DNA from: Ananas comosus | Taxonomy: Eukaryota > Streptophyta > Magnoliopsida > Poales > Bromeliaceae | Direction of reading: 5' to 3' | DNA length: 64,000 nt | Assembly (NCBI RefSeq): GCF_001540865.1 | Contig: NW_017893346.1 | Location: 43,996 to 107,995, forward strand | Part shown: positions 19,742-32,453 of the stretch, piece after piece | Position numbering within the stretch: position 1 is the stretch's first letter | Layout of the letters: every line of letters begins with the position of its first letter | Notes under the pieces: model-generated | Database searches by the model: none | Told to the model about the DNA's origin: nothing | What the model saw: the letters and a program-made list of their open reading frames with translations, nothing else | Program-made: the position numbers and the translations under genes

Positions 19742-22364
19742 TGATACGCCGGGATATCAGCGGGAAGGCATATCGGTATCGATGCACAAGACCGCCATAC
19801 ACCTGCGGTATATAAGGCGGTCTACAAGAAACAAGTCGATAGGTGGAGCAAAAAAATAACCTATACCTATCCTAATATCAGAGCATAGTAAAATCACAAA
19901 GACTTATCAAACAAAAGACGAGAGTGTTCAGCAAATATAGTGTCAAAAGGAAGTATAAAAATGCCACATCTGGATCAAATAAATAGTAACAAAAGGTTAT
20001 ACGAAAACAGTCTGCTACAATGCGTAGCTCTCGATAAAACTGGCCATCACCTCGGCTGTAACCCGAGTAGCAAGGTGATCGACTAGGCACGCTCCCAGCA
20101 ATGTCTAGCTAGACGTGACTTCCTTGCCCGGTCCCTAGCCTCTCTGTAGTGGCTCTCTGTAAAACACCACAAAAAGGGTGTGAGAACTATAAACAATAGT
20201 TCCAGATGGCCGTAAGCGCCAGCCTCGGCGAACTACACCATAGGCCACTCATGATTGTACTAAATGAAAGCAAAGCAGTAATTGATGATATATAATTAGG
20301 CAATGCTAACAGTAATGAGATGTAAGCAACTATGTAATCATAGTCTCAAACAGGTAATGAATCAAACTGGAATAATAGAAGCATAGGCAATATGATAGCA
20401 TGAACATAAAATAAATGTTAAGTAAACTACTATACACTGTAACTGGTAATCTTCATTACTGTCAATTTTCTTTAGCACTTTCTTTCATTCTAAAGAATCT
20501 TCCAAGGTGTCCAACTTTTGCGTCCGCCGCTTTTTTAATGGGCCCGTGGTTAGTATACAACTCACGGCAATCCACTTCGGCACCCAATCCCGCACTGGGC
20601 GACAATGTCGGCGTAGGCAACTGAGGCGGCTTTAGGAGGACTCACAAGCGTGTGCGAGATGAGCACAATGGCAACAAGCAATCCACAGTCCACATGTCTC
20701 ATCATCACGTTTTCCAATTGCAAAGTTCTTCGATCTTTGATCGCGAATTCTCAATATAATAAATATTGGCAATGACTAGATTCACTAGATTACTAAGCTT
20801 TTAAGAGTAATGCTAATTTACAATATGGATTAGATCTTTCATTACATGGCACTTCAACATAGTGCAGAAGCTTGTCATTGTTGTTACTTTACAATTCAAT
20901 CAACGGTCAGACAAATGTCATTGTTCTCTAACCTATTACAGGAACATGAAATAAATTATCTCTCGGTTGTTTAATGAACTAAACAAGGAATTACCTCTAT
21001 GCATAAATGTTCCCTCTTTTATAGCAGTTTATTTCATATCATATAGCCAACATGATGAATGTTTCGAGTTCTATATTAAACCACGCATTACACACAGTAT
21101 ATTGATTCTATAATACATTATAGAACATAGGGGAGCTTCACTTTGCTTAGTTAGGTCAAACCCAACGTATCACTACTCAAACGCCAAAGATGCTCCCAAA
21201 CTCAGCTCAAACGGGTCCCTGGACCTGCTGAAATTCAAAACATCAAACCGCGTCGGAACGTTACTTAGTAATCTAATTTCAGCTCTATGGCGCATAGTTA
21301 CAAGCTAATAAGCTTTAATCCCGGTTGGCTATTTAATACCTCAAGTCGAGTCTTCAAAGCTTCCGGTCAGCTAAAATCACTCTTAAGAGTCGAATCACAC
21401 TCCGGTGCCGAAAACAACGTTAAAACGGCATTAGAATTTGCTTGTATGCAAGCTTCTATTAGTCGAATTCTTGTAATTTCAGCTCTAACAGAAATTTTTC
21501 TTACGAAGATGGAAACCTTCCAAGCTAAGCCCCTGGTCACCAAAATAGTCCCAGTGGTTCCAAGAACTGCTGCGAAGGAAACAAGTTCAAACTGATCACT
21601 TCGCTCAATAATCCACGTATAGCTTCGCATTAGAGTCAACTTCCATAATTATCGATTTTTAGCTTTAAAGCCAATTTAACCTAGTCTAGATGGTTAATTT
21701 CACCAGCAATTACTTAACATCTAGCATGCTTGGAATCTCTGTCTTAACACAGCTGCCAAGTAAATCCTGAAATCGATACTTAAATCGACCAATATATCTT
21801 CAGTCGTACGGAAACGTGAGCACATTACTTCTCAGGCTTCCAACCGCAACCTACTGTTCAGGGTTACGAAAGCCGTTCCCGCAAACACTCTCTCACGATC
21901 ATAAAAGGTCAGCGACACCTGCAACCCCGAAGAACGATGCCGAGGCCGACGAAAAATAAACGATAAGTTCGCGATTTCTTCGCTAGAGAGAGAAACCCCT
22001 AGTAGAGAGAGAGAAGGATGGTGAATTAACACCCCTCTTGAGATTCGCAGCATCCTACTGAGCTCCTGGGGTCTGCTGGGTGTGGGGATAATATGGGAGT
22101 GTGAAAGACAAACAGCTTGCTGCACGCAGCTGCGCGGCTTCTGCTTGCTTGCTGTACCGGTAAGCATTAGGCTGTACCGGTTACACCAAGGTGCAGAAAT
22201 TGCAGATTTCGTATATAGCAATGCACTTTCTCCTCTCCGGCAATCCGATTCACTCTCTAACTTGTCCAAAACGTGTCCAAGCCTTTTAGGACATGATTAG
22301 GATAGTTCCACAACTCATGCCACGCACTCGAACTCCGCAATTTGCAAAAGTTCAGTGTATTACA
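19742..22364 (-). repeat. Gypsy 3' LTR
   Basis: Plus-strand limits TGATACGCCGGG (19742) and GTGTATTACA (22364). In element orientation it starts TGTAATACACTGAAC and ends GATATCCCGG-CG-type sequence. It contains the conserved CCCACTGGGAACTA/TAGTTCTCAC module (20176-20209, minus strand). Compared with the right LTR it differs mainly by single-base insertions and deletions rather than substitutions, which looks like consensus error. Confidence 0.9.
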
Positions 22365-22380
22365 TTCACCCCTCCTAAAA
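22365..22380 (-). promoter_or_regulatory. Gypsy polypurine tract
   Basis: On the minus strand TTTTAGGAGGGGTGAA directly precedes the LTR start TGTAATACAC. Just before it the sequence encodes FRGRNSF-like text, a signature also found before the PPT of the G element at 31400. Confidence 0.85.
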
Positions 22381-22424
22381 AGGAGTTTCGTCCGCGAAAC
22401 GAAAACAGTTACATCAAAATATCT

Positions 22425-23153
22425 TCAAAATAGGTGAGGATAGTGTTCCTGCATTACACTTTCCAATTCCCAAGTTGCTTCGCGTTCATCATGATTGCTC
22501 CAAAGTATCTTTACGTACGGTATCTCGCGATTTCGAAGCCGTTTCACTTCTCGAGCTAGTATTCTCACTGGATGTTCTTCGAAGCTCAAATCTTCCTGTA
22601 AATCCACTGGAGTACTCTCCAATATGTGAGTTGGATCAAAAACATATTTCCGGAGCGTAGATACATGAAATACATTATGTACTCCTGATAGATTCGGCGG
22701 CAACGCAAGCTGATATGCTACGGGGCCTATTCGTTCCAACACCTCGTAGGGTCCAATAAATCGAGGACTTAACTTCCCTCGAATACCAAATCTCTTAACC
22801 CCTTTCGTCGGTGAAACTTTCAGAAATACATGATCGCCAACCTGAAATTCCAATTCTCGCCGACGTTTGTCCGCATAACTCTTTTGTCGACTTTGAGCTG
22901 TCAGTAGTCGTTCTCGCGCAAGTCGAACTTTAGCTTCAGCCTCTTGTAATACATCTGGACCCAAGACTAATCTTTCACCCACTTCACTCCAATGAAGTGG
23001 TGATCTGCACTTTCTACCATAAAGGGCTTCAAAAGGTGCCATCTGAATACTTGCTTGATAACTATTGTTATAAGCAAATTCAGCCATTGGTAAGAACTAT
23101 GGCCAACTGCCCTGGTAATCAATCACACAGGCCCTCAACATATCTTCAAGGGT
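22425..23153 (-). pseudogene. Gypsy integrase C-terminus and chromodomain, after amber stops
   Basis: Continues the 23154-27239 frame without a shift but beyond two in-frame TAG codons, at about 23151 and in the SWP-FLP stretch at about 23097. An ATG at 23087 (MAEFAYNNSYQ) is internal, not a real start. Visible features are the GPY/F-like module (GPYEVLERIGPVAYQLALP near residue 92 of this part) and a chromodomain-like tail (IPYVKILWSNHDEREATWE, ending EHYPHLF). The chromodomain of chromoviruses is thought to guide integration to particular chromatin. Both stops read TAG where CAG would keep the frame, consistent with C-to-T change. Confidence 0.88.
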
Positions 23154-26100
23154 CTAGATGGTACGCTCAGACTGCCCATCACTCTCGGGGTGGAAAGCAG
23201 TGCTAAAATCCAATCGAGTACCCAAAGCCTCCTGTAAACTCCTCCAGAAATGTGAAACAAATCGGGTGTCCCGATCAGAAACAATAGAAACAGGAACTCC
23301 GTATAATCGCACAACTTCATCAAGATACACTTGTGCAAGTCTTTCCCCCGACCACACGGTATGAATTGGAATAAAGTGGGCAGATTTAGTCAATCTATCC
23401 ACAATTACCCAAATTGCATCATGTCCTGCCTGTGAGCGAGGTAATCCAACAATAAAATCCATTGTAATCCTCTCCCACTTCCACACTGGTATGGGTAAGC
23501 TTTGAAGTTCTCCCGCAGGAAGTCGATGCTCAGCTTTAACCTGCTGACAGGTTAAGCATCTGGCCACAAAATTTCCAACTTTCTTTTTCATTCCAGGCCA
23601 CCAGTAAGTTGCCTTTAGATCTTTATACATTTTTGTACTCCCGGGGTGTAAAGTATACGGTGCCCGATGTGCTTCAATTAGAATCTCCTCTTTAATATCT
23701 GGATTTGCTGGTACACAAAGCCTATCGCCGAATTTTATCAATCCCTGATCATCCACTCGAAAATCACCACTATCATGATCAGCAGGGATCTTTGCTCGAA
23801 TCTTTTGCAGAGACTTATCTTGAGCTTGCTTTTCTTTAATTCGATCGATTAGGGTAGGCTGCACTACTAATGACATAAGTCTCCAAGGCGTGTCAGGAGC
23901 TACAATTTTCAAATTCAACTGTTCCATTTCCTTCATTAACAGTGGTTGCATCGTTATCGACATCGCCAAATTTTTCGTTGATTTTCGACTTAAAACATCT
24001 GCTACAACATTAGCTTTTCCTGGATGATAGAGGATGGTCAAATCATAATCCTTGAGCAACTCCAACCATCTACGTTGTCTCAAGTTTAATTCCTTCTGTG
24101 TAAACAGATACTTCAAGCTTTTATGATCAGTGTAGACTTCACAACGCTCGCCGTAGAGGTAGTGGCGCCAAAGCTTTAAAGCAAATACCACAGCTGCTAA
24201 CTCAAGATCATGTGTAGGGTAGTTCTTTTCATAATCTTTCAATTGGCGAGACGCATAAGCAATTACTCTGCCGTTCTGCATTAGAACACACCCTAATCCA
24301 TTCAGCGACGCATCACTGTAAATCACATAATCCACTCCAGTAACAGGCAGTGCTAGAATCGGGGCAGTAGTCAACCGTTCCTTTAGCTCTTGAAAGCTTC
24401 TTTCGCAGGCTTCATTCCACAGAAATTTAGCTCCTTTATGAGTCAATCGAGTGAGAGGAGTAGACATCTTTGCAAATCCTTCTACAAATCTTCGATAGTA
24501 TCCTGCGAAACCAAGGAAACTCCGAATTTCTGTGACACTAGTCGGCCTAGGCCAATCTTTAATCGCTTCAATCTTCTTGGGATCGACAGCTATCCCAGCC
24601 TCTGAAATGACATGGCCCAGAAATGCTACTTCTCGAAGCCAAAATTCACATTTCTTTAACTTTGCAAACAATTTCTTTTTGCGAAGTACTTGCAACACCG
24701 TTCCCAAATGACTTTCATGCTCCTCGTCGCTTCGAGAGTAGATCAGAATATCGTCGATAAACACAACCACAAATCTGTCCAAATATGGCTTGAAGACACG
24801 GTTCATTAAATCCATAAAGGCTGCTGGGGCATTTGTCAATCCAAATGGCATCACTGTAAATTCATAATGCCCATACCGTGTCCTAAAAGCGGTCTTGGAA
24901 ACCTCTTCAGGCTTGATCTTAAGCTGATGATAACCTGATTGTAAATCAATCTTAGAATATACTTTCGATCCTTGCAGCTGATCGAATAAATCATCAATTC
25001 GGGGTAATGGATATTTGTTCTTGATTGTGACTTTATTAATTTCTCGATAATCCACACACAATCGAAGAGATCTATCCTTTTTCTTAACAAATAACACCGG
25101 TGCTCCCCAAGGAGATACACTCGGTCGAATGAAACCCTTATCCAATAAATCCTGCAACTGTGCCTTCAGCTCTTTCAACTCAGCGGGTGCCATCCTATAG
25201 GGTGCTTTCGAAATAGGAGTTGTCCCAGGGACAAGATCAATCACAAATTCAACTTCCCTATCAGGTGGCATACCCGGCAACTCAGCTGGAAACACATCCC
25301 CGAACTCTCGCACAACTAGAATATCATCAATCTTGATGGCTTCACCATCACTCACAGAAATGCTAGCCAGATAGGCTACACAGCCCCTCCGAATCAACTG
25401 TCGTGCTCGCGAAGAATTAATAGTCATTGCGAATAATGAACTCTGACACCCCCTATAAACAAACTCCTGTTGGCCCGGTTCCCTAAAGGTCACCGTTCTG
25501 TTCGTGCAATTTATGGTGGCATAATACTGAGTCAACCAATCCATACCCAATACTACATCAAACTCCCCAAGTTTGTGTAGTGCCAAAAGATCTACTGGCA
25601 TAATCCAGTCGCCTACCCTAATTAGGCAGCGAGGGCAAAACTCACGAACATCAAGGGTATGGTGAGGTACAATCACTCGTCCAGGATGCAAAGTAGGTAC
25701 TACCTGAATGCTATGCAACTCGGCGAACTGCCGATCAATAAAAGAATGCGAAGCACCAGTATCAAATAATGCACGAACATGAATATCATAAAGCATAATG
25801 ATACCTGCTACGACCTCCTCCGCTGCTGCGGCCTCCTCTGTCTGGGCGGCATACATGCGCCCACTCGAACCCTGTCGAGAACTCTCAGACTGTCGCTGTC
25901 CCGGTGGTCGTCTGTACTGCGAGGGTGCTGACGGGGTCCCCTGGCTCGGAGCTGAAGATGCAGGGGCTGATGCCGATGAGGGTGCAGGTGAAGAACCTCT
26001 CGGGCACTCTGAACGAAAGTGGCCCTCCTGACCACAAAGGAAGCACCTGCCCCCACGTTGTGGACACTGTGGTGGAAAGTGAGGCCCACCACAAATGACA

Positions 26101-27239
26101 CAACGTGGCTGTCGACGACGCTCGGGTGCTCCACGGGGTGCTGAGGAACCTCGACCTCTCGACTGACCCGGCTGGCCCCTAGGATATTTCGGTGGTCTCC
26201 TGAAAGGTTGCTGACCACAGCTCTCTGCTGTTGGCCTCTTTCCTTTACTCCGATCCACAATATCTCTTTCTTTCATAATCTCCGCCCCCTTTTCTACAAT
26301 CAAGGCCCGGTGTACCACCTCTCTATACGTCGATAGGTTTGACGCCTGGACTAGTCTGAAAATCGCAGGTCGCAAACCTGCCTCAAAAATCCGAGCCTTG
26401 TCTTCATCATCTCTGACCACAAAAGGAACACAGTGCAGCAATCGGGAAAACTCTCGCTCAAACTCTGCTACTGTCCTGTCCCCCTGTCTCAGATTTCTCA
26501 AATCCCTTTCCATCTGCCTCTTCACACTCTGTGGAAAATAAGTCGCCAACAATAATTCCTTGAACCTGTTCCACGTAATAGTGGACAAATCAGTACGGGG
26601 ATCCTCACGAATGTCCACCCACCACCTGTAAGCCTCGCCGTCAAGGTGGTGTGTCGCAAACCAAACTCGATATCGCTTCTCGACAAATGTATCATAGAAT
26701 AACTTCTCCATGTGCATTAACCATTTCTCGACCACCCAGTGATCTGCTTTCTCCCCATCAAAGATACGAGGGGTGCAACGACGGAATTCATTCAATTGTT
26801 CCATCATCCGCTCTCGCTCCTCAGCCCCTACTATCTCTGGTAACACTGTCCTTGATGCCGCTACAGGTACTGGTGGTGGTACTACTGTCTCCTGTCGGGT
26901 CTCCGCCCTCGGAGCTACTAGGGGTATGTCAAGTACAGGTGACTGTGCTCTTATTGTCGCATCCCTGTCTGGTACTGTAGGTATAGAATCAGGAATCTCT
27001 CTGTCTGTCGTCTGCCGCAGTAGTAAATCCTCTAACCTCTTCATTCTATCCTCCTGTCGACGCGCAGCGTCCATCTGCTGTCGCGCGGCCGCAGCCTGCT
27101 GAGCAACCAAATCTGTCAGCTTCGCGAGCTGATCCTGCAACTCATGGATCCCACTAGATCCCGAAGTAACAGAAGTCCCCACTTCCTCTGCATCCGCCGC
27201 CTCAGCTGTCCCGGCGGCTTGCGAACGAGTCAAAGGCAT
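23154..27239 (-). CDS. gag-pol: Gypsy gag-pol polyprotein, prematurely terminated
   Basis: The first ATG (MPLTRSQ) is at 27239; the frame is open 5 codons further upstream without an ATG. Numbering from the frame opening at 27254, the domains are: gag capsid around 170-310 ([22 protein letters not shown]); zinc knuckle near 400 ([14 protein letters not shown]) preceded by a second C-rich finger; aspartic protease near 498 ([11 protein letters not shown], then LGMDWL); RT about 670-850 with [12 protein letters not shown] near 835; RNase H from about 978 ([16 protein letters not shown]); integrase with an HHCC finger near 1210-1240 (CLTCQQ) and catalytic D, D, E near 1267, 1328 and 1363. It stops at a TAG right after the catalytic E (SERTI). 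The first 1361 codons from the ATG have no frameshift, in sharp contrast to the noisy LTRs. Confidence 0.93.
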   Translation of the reverse strand: MPLTRSQAAGTAEAADAEEVGTSVTSGSSGIHELQDQLAKLTDLVAQQAAAARQQMDAARRQEDRMKRLEDLLLRQTTDREIPDSIPTVPDRDATIRAQSPVLDIPLVAPRAETRQETVVPPPVPVAASRTVLPEIVGAEERERMMEQLNEFRRCTPRIFDGEKADHWVVEKWLMHMEKLFYDTFVEKRYRVWFATHHLDGEAYRWWVDIREDPRTDLSTITWNRFKELLLATYFPQSVKRQMERDLRNLRQGDRTVAEFEREFSRLLHCVPFVVRDDEDKARIFEAGLRPAIFRLVQASNLSTYREVVHRALIVEKGAEIMKERDIVDRSKGKRPTAESCGQQPFRRPPKYPRGQPGQSRGRGSSAPRGAPERRRQPRCVICGGPHFPPQCPQRGGRCFLCGQEGHFRSECPRGSSPAPSSASAPASSAPSQGTPSAPSQYRRPPGQRQSESSRQGSSGRMYAAQTEEAAAAEEVVAGIIMLYDIHVRALFDTGASHSFIDRQFAELHSIQVVPTLHPGRVIVPHHTLDVREFCPRCLIRVGDWIMPVDLLALHKLGEFDVVLGMDWLTQYYATINCTNRTVTFREPGQQEFVYRGCQSSLFAMTINSSRARQLIRRGCVAYLASISVSDGEAIKIDDILVVREFGDVFPAELPGMPPDREVEFVIDLVPGTTPISKAPYRMAPAELKELKAQLQDLLDKGFIRPSVSPWGAPVLFVKKKDRSLRLCVDYREINKVTIKNKYPLPRIDDLFDQLQGSKVYSKIDLQSGYHQLKIKPEEVSKTAFRTRYGHYEFTVMPFGLTNAPAAFMDLMNRVFKPYLDRFVVVFIDDILIYSRSDEEHESHLGTVLQVLRKKKLFAKLKKCEFWLREVAFLGHVISEAGIAVDPKKIEAIKDWPRPTSVTEIRSFLGFAGYYRRFVEGFAKMSTPLTRLTHKGAKFLWNEACERSFQELKERLTTAPILALPVTGVDYVIYSDASLNGLGCVLMQNGRVIAYASRQLKDYEKNYPTHDLELAAVVFALKLWRHYLYGERCEVYTDHKSLKYLFTQKELNLRQRRWLELLKDYDLTILYHPGKANVVADVLSRKSTKNLAMSITMQPLLMKEMEQLNLKIVAPDTPWRLMSLVVQPTLIDRIKEKQAQDKSLQKIRAKIPADHDSGDFRVDDQGLIKFGDRLCVPANPDIKEEILIEAHRAPYTLHPGSTKMYKDLKATYWWPGMKKKVGNFVARCLTCQQVKAEHRLPAGELQSLPIPVWKWERITMDFIVGLPRSQAGHDAIWVIVDRLTKSAHFIPIHTVWSGERLAQVYLDEVVRLYGVPVSIVSDRDTRFVSHFWRSLQEALGTRLDFSTAFHPESDGQSERTI

Positions 27240-27254
27240 CTTGAGCTGCAGCAC

Positions 27255-27563
27255 AAAAATAAATATAGATTAATAAAACCTATACTACTAAACCCTCATT
27301 GAGGATATAAGCCAGCTAATTAAGCGAAAGTAATGAAATGTAACGCGTACTAACTTTCGATGTCACATTGTCGGCCGCCAACGTGACCCTCTGCAAAGTT
27401 AGTAATTGCACATTCCGATCAAACCCCTACTATTCAGAGTTTATAAATACCCAATCCAAGTACTTTCGCTAACAACAATCTCGACTAGACCTCGTCTCTC
27501 ACGAGCCTATTCTTATAGTCCAACCAGCCTAAGGTTTGCTAGGTCTACTAAGACTCAACCCTA
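27255..27563 (-). other. Gypsy 5' leader
   Basis: About 310 bp of untranslated leader between the primer-binding site and the gag frame. I see no ORF or recognised motif in it. Confidence 0.7.
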
Positions 27564-27576
27564 GGCTCTGATACCA
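27564..27576 (-). promoter_or_regulatory. Primer-binding site (initiator Met tRNA)
   Basis: The minus strand reads TGGTATCAGAGCC, the standard plant PBS complementary to the 3' end of initiator methionine tRNA. It lies 8 bp inside the 5' LTR (27585). Confidence 0.92.
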
Positions 27577-27584
27577 CTATAATC

Positions 27585-30216
27585 TGTCACGCCCGGGATA
27601 TCAGAGGAAGCATATCCGGTACGTGCACAGACCCGCCATACACCTGCAGTATATAAGGCGTCTACAAGAAACAAGTCGATAGGAGTAAAAACATAACATA
27701 ATCCTATCCTAATATCAGAGCATAGTAAAAATCACAAAGACTATCAACAAAAGAACGAGAGTGTCGAGCCAAAATATAGGTACAAAAGAAAGTACTAAAA
27801 CTGCCACATCTGGATCCAAAATAAATATACAACACAGGGTATACAAAAAGTCTGTACAATGGTAGTCTCTCTATAAACTGGACATCACCCTCGGCTGTAA
27901 CCCGAGTAGCAAGGTGATCGACTAGCACGCTCCTAGCAATGTCTAGCTAGACGTGACTCCCTAGCCACGGTCCCTAGCCTCTCCTGTAGATGGCTCTGTA
28001 AAAACAACCACAAAAAGGGCGTGAGAACTATAAACAATAGTTCCCAGTGGGTAAGCCGCCAGCCTCGGCGAACTACACCACTAGGCTCATGATGTACTAA
28101 ATGAAAGCGAAAGCAGTAATTGCATGATATATAATTAGGCAATGCTAACAGGTAATGAGCATGTAAGCAACATGTAATCATAGTCTCAACAGTAATGAAT
28201 CAACTGAATAATAGAAGCATAGCAACTATGATAAGCATGAACATAAAAATAAATGTGTAAGTAACTACTATACACTGTAACTGGTAATCATTCATTACTG
28301 TCCAATTTTCTTTAGCACTTTTCTTTCATTCATAAGAATCTTTCCAAGGTAGTCCAACTTGCGCCGCGCTAATGGCCCCGTGGTAGTATACACTCCCCAC
28401 GGCAATCCACTTCGGCACCCAATCCCGCACGGGCGAGCAACTGTCGCGTAGGCTAACTCCGGAGTGCCGGCTTGTAGGGAGCGACCCTCACAAGCGTGTG
28501 CGAATGAGCACAATAGCAACAAGCAAATCCACAGTCCAACATGTCTCAATCATCACTTTCCAACTTGCAAAGTTCTCGATCCTTTGATCGGAATTCTCAA
28601 TATAATAAATATTGGCAATGACTAGTATTCACTAGATTACTAAGCCTGTAAGAGTAATGCTAATTTACATATGGCATTAGAATCTTTCATTAACATGGCA
28701 CTATCAACATAGGCACAAGCTTGTCATTGTTGTCTACTTTACAATCAATACGGTCAACAAATGTCATTGTTCTCTACTTTACAGAAACATAATAAACTTA
28801 TCTCTCGGTTGTTCTACTGAACTAAACAAGAATACCTCTATGCATAAATGTTCCCTACTTTATAGAGATTCTATTTCAATCATATAGCAAACATTATAGT
28901 GACATGTTTCGAGTTCTATGTTAACCACGATTGCACACAGTTATATTGATTCTATAATACATATAGAACATAGGGGAGCTTCACTTGCTCTAGTTAGGTC
29001 AAACCCACCTATCACTAAGCTCAAAACAGCCCAAGAGATGCTCCAAACTCAGCTCAAACGGTCCCTGGACCTGCTGAAAACAAAACATCAAACCGCGTCG
29101 GAACGATTACTTAGTAATCTAATTTCAGCTCCTATGGCGCATAGTACAAAGTAATAACTTAATCCCCTGCTTTGGCTAGTTTAATACCTCAAGTCGAGTC
29201 TTCAAGAGCTTCCACAGGTCAGCTAAAATCACTCTTAAGAGTCGATCACACTCCTGCTGCGAACAACGTTAAAACGGCATTAGAATGCTTGTATGCAAGC
29301 TTCTATAGTCGAATTCTTGTAATTTCAGCTTCCTAACAGAAATTTTTGCTTACCCTTAGATAGAACACCTTCCAAGCTAGCCCCCCTGGTCACCAAAATA
29401 GCCCCAAGTGGTTCGAGAACCTGCTGCGAAGAAACAAGTTCAAACTGCATCACTTCGCTCCAATAATCCACGTATAGCTTCGAATTAGAGTCAAACTTCA
29501 CTAATTATCCATTTTAAGCTTTAAAGCAATTTAACCCTAGTCTAAAATGGTTAATTCACAGCCAATTAACTTAACTCTAGCTGCTGAAATCTCTGTCTAA
29601 CACAGCTGCAAGTAAAAACCTGAAATCGATACTTAAATCGACCAATATCGCGTCGATAAGGAAGAACTTGAGCCAAGTACCTTCTCAGGCTTCCAACCAG
29701 CAACCTACTGGTTCAGGGTTACGAAAAGCCTTCCGAAACACTCTCTCACGCATCCATAAAGGCTCAGCGACACCTGCCAACCGCGAAGAACGAGCGAGGC
29801 GACGAAAATAAACGAAATCGCCGATTTCTTCGTAGAGAGAGAAAAACCCTAGTGAGAGAGAGAGAAAGGATGGTGGAAGAACACCCCTCTGAGCTCCAGC
29901 AATCCCTACTGAGCTCCTGGGGTCATGCTGGGGTGTTGGGGATAAGTATGGGAGGTGAAAAGACCAAAACAGCCTTGCTGCCACGCAGCTGCGGCTGCTG
30001 CTGCTTGCTGTACCGGTACAGCATTAGGCTTGTACCGGTACACCAATGCAGAAATTGCAGATTTCGCAATAGCAATGCACTTTCTCGTCTCCGGCAATCC
30101 GATCACTCTCTAACTTGTCCCAAAACGTGTCCAAGCCTTTTAGAACATGTAGGATAGTTCCACAACTCATGCCACGCACTCGAACTCCGCAATTTGCAAA
30201 AGTTCAGTGTATTACA
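27585..30216 (-). repeat. Gypsy 5' LTR
   Basis: Plus-strand limits TGTCACGCCCGGGATATC (27585) and GTGTATTACA (30216). In element orientation the LTR ends GATATCCCGGGCGTGACA, nearly the same 12-14 bp end as the giant G LTRs (CCCCGGGGCGTGACA). The conserved module is at 28010-28055 (minus strand: CCCACTGGGAACTATTG, then ATAGTTCTCACGCCC, then a T-rich tract and ACAG). Confidence 0.92.
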
Positions 30217-31431
30217 TAGGTTGACCATAGGATGACCATAAAATCGTAGGCACGTACGAGCCCGGGGTATACGAGATTTAATCTCGGGGTTATCGAGCTG
30301 GTAGGTTCGAGGGTTGATTTGTGTTATCACCTCGTGTTCTTTTGCTACAGGTTGTGGCTTGTGCTTGTTTTGGTGTTAGGAGTGGGGATAGTGAGCGGAC
30401 TAGCTCTGAGCAGTGAGGTATCATCAGACTGCTATTGCTATTTTAATCGCCCCACCTCCAACACGGGACATGAATGTTTTTGCTGGTCAATCCGCAGGCA
30501 CAGGGTGTATTCTGTTGAGTTATGTCAGGTGGTTTTGTTGGTGGAGTTACCTAGGCAGATGTTTCGACCTTTGTGGGTTTCTTGTCAGTGTGGTGTGTGT
30601 TGAGTCTTGCTTTTGTATAGTAGTGATATCGTATCTCAGTTCGTGCATTCTAGTGCATTATAGGGTTATTGGTCAGATTTGTTCTTGTGTCTTGTCTCCA
30701 ACTTGTTGTTGGCGATGGATCAGTGGGTACCTTACCTTTCTTTCGATAATTACGTTGGCTGCAGACAACGTAGTGTTGAAAGTTAGGATAAGATACCCTA
30801 TCCCTTTTGGGGAATATCTGGATTGGGTCGATATTTCTTTTCTCTTGTATAAGAGGTGTTAGTCTTCTTTGATCATCTAGTGAGCCTGGTGTTTGGCTCT
30901 GATGTAGCAGCTTGCATTGTTGTACGAGGTATACGTTTTGATTTTTGGGGATACCTTGGAATGGATTGGGTTGCTGCTCGGTCACTTGTTGGAGTCTCGA
31001 TGAGACGGGCATCTAGTGTTGCTCAGGACGTCGATCGCTAGGGTCCCTTGGGGACGGCAGCGATAGGGTCTCGTAGAGACAGATGTGGAGCATCACTAGT
31101 TGTTTCGATCGCTTGTTGCGAGTGGCAACTCTGTTCACCTAGTGACGGACATGCTTTGGTTGTATGTTTGAGTGTTGAGCAGGCTAAATTGTTGGCTCAA
31201 CTGGTACTTGCAGCCTTAAACCTTTTTGGTCTAGGCAAATGGTTAGGTCTTGGACCTAAGAGAGTTGGGTGCCATCGATGGGTTCCGATGGTTAAGTTCT
31301 GGCTTTGTCGGGTTATAGTTCGGTTTATTGGGAGGTTGTAGCCTCCGAGGTGAGTGTTGTTTCTCTGGCGTAGGATCACCCCTGCCTGTGAACAAGTTTC
31401 GGGGACGAAACTTCCTTTAAGGGGGGGATGA
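30217..31431 (+). pseudogene. Degenerate internal region of the G element
   Basis: About 1.2 kb between the nested gypsy insertion and the G LTR at 31432. A frame at 30856-31041 contains FDFWGYLGMDWVAARS, matching the end of a gypsy aspartic protease (the LGMDWL block). Close to the LTR the text FRGRN (31398-31415) matches the C-terminal signature before the PPT of the other gypsy element. RT, RNase H and integrase are missing, so the element is a large deletion derivative with about 1.3 kb of internal DNA between two roughly 5 kb LTRs. Confidence 0.65.
31414..31431 (+). promoter_or_regulatory. Polypurine tract of the G element
   Basis: TTTAAGGGGGGGATGA directly precedes TGTAAGGACTGAG at 31432. 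It proves that the giant repeat is an LTR and that 31432 is the start of a 3' LTR in plus orientation. Confidence 0.85.
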
Positions 31432-32452
31432 TGTAAGGACTGAGATTTTTGCAGTGTAGCTAAACTCTCAGTTGACGATGTTTTTGTGTGCAATTTAATT
31501 ACAAAAGCACTCGTCAAGTTTCGGGAGAAATCGAGTTAAAACGGAGATTCTACGCGATTTCCAAGTTTCACTTAAAGTGAATAGTAACTCGATTTTTCGA
31601 AGAAGCCACGGTGTGAAGTTGGCTTCAGGCTTGTATCGGACTCCGTTCCTAGCGGTCCAATAGCTCGTTTCGACCGGTTCAGCTGTTCTGGAACTAATGG
31701 AGCTGACGAATTTTGAGTTTGACGCACGGATTTCGAGAAAATCCAAAAAAATACATGTTTTATATGTATTTTTGTGTTATTCATTCTGTTGGAATGAAAG
31801 GTTGGATTTCGTCGCGAATCCGTGGTCGATCGAGGTGAACCAAAATCGTAGCTTTGTTGTCTCCGAGGTGCTGATCGCAGTGGTGCAATCCGTTCGCAAA
31901 TCTAACGGACGGATCTACGGAGATCGCACGTTGATCGAGGAGAGGTCGGTGTTGGCAAAACGGTAATTTCGCAAAAGTCGCGATATTTTATGTACCGTTT
32001 CGCGTGAGATCGCACGTGGAGGAGTCTTCATGCGTTTTACTCATGCTCTGAGGAACTCAGTATCAAATACTGAAGTTTGAGGGGCTTTTCCGCAATTTGC
32101 ACCTTATATATATATTGTATCTAGGGTTTTGCAATGGAAACCCTAACCCTAGACCTTAGCCGCACCCCTGCCACTCAATCTACCTCCCCTGCCCCTGCTG
32201 CGCGCGCCCAGGCCGCCGCCGACTGGGTCCCGGCCGGCCAGCCGCTGCCGGAGCCACCTTCCTTTTCCCTCTCCTTCTCTTTCTCTCTCTCTCTCTCCTC
32301 TCGGGTTGTGAGGAAGCCTGAGACTGCCGCCACCTCCAGACCCTCCGCCGATGTCACCCCGTGCTCCGGCGAGCATCCCCGCTGACCGCCGCCGTCGCCT
32401 AGCGCCGCCGCTGCAGCCCAGGATGGCCGCTGCTGCCTGGGACAGGGCTCCG
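31432..32452 (+). mobile_element. G LTR (type II), 5' part of the 3' LTR
   Basis: Matches the first kilobase of G2, including the TATA-like string (32104), telo box AAACCCTAACCCTAG (32130) and the start of the GC-rich block. It stops at a single N (32453) in the middle of that block; sequence beyond the N belongs to another family. The rest of this LTR is probably represented by 37594-39790. Confidence 0.8.
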
Positions 32453-32453
32453 N

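Larger units (their letters stand above)
19742..30216 (-). mobile_element. Complete Tekay/Del-like gypsy element
   Basis: A 10.5 kb minus-strand LTR retrotransposon. It has two LTRs of about 2.62 kb, a PBS for initiator Met tRNA, one long gag-pol frame (gag, zinc knuckle, protease, RT, RNase H, integrase, chromodomain-like tail), and a PPT beside the left LTR. Gene order and the C-terminal chromodomain place it among Ty3/gypsy chromoviruses, best matching Tekay/Del. It is nested in the internal DNA of the G2-31432 element, 80 bp after the G2 LTR. The flanks TAGTT(A) and TAGGT(T) are only an imperfect target duplication, and the left LTR edge is noisy. Two amber stops disable the frame. Confidence 0.92.

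Noticed and set aside
32130..32150. Telomeric repeat tract
   Set aside because: Only one or two CCCTAA units are present; they are telo boxes, not a telomere.
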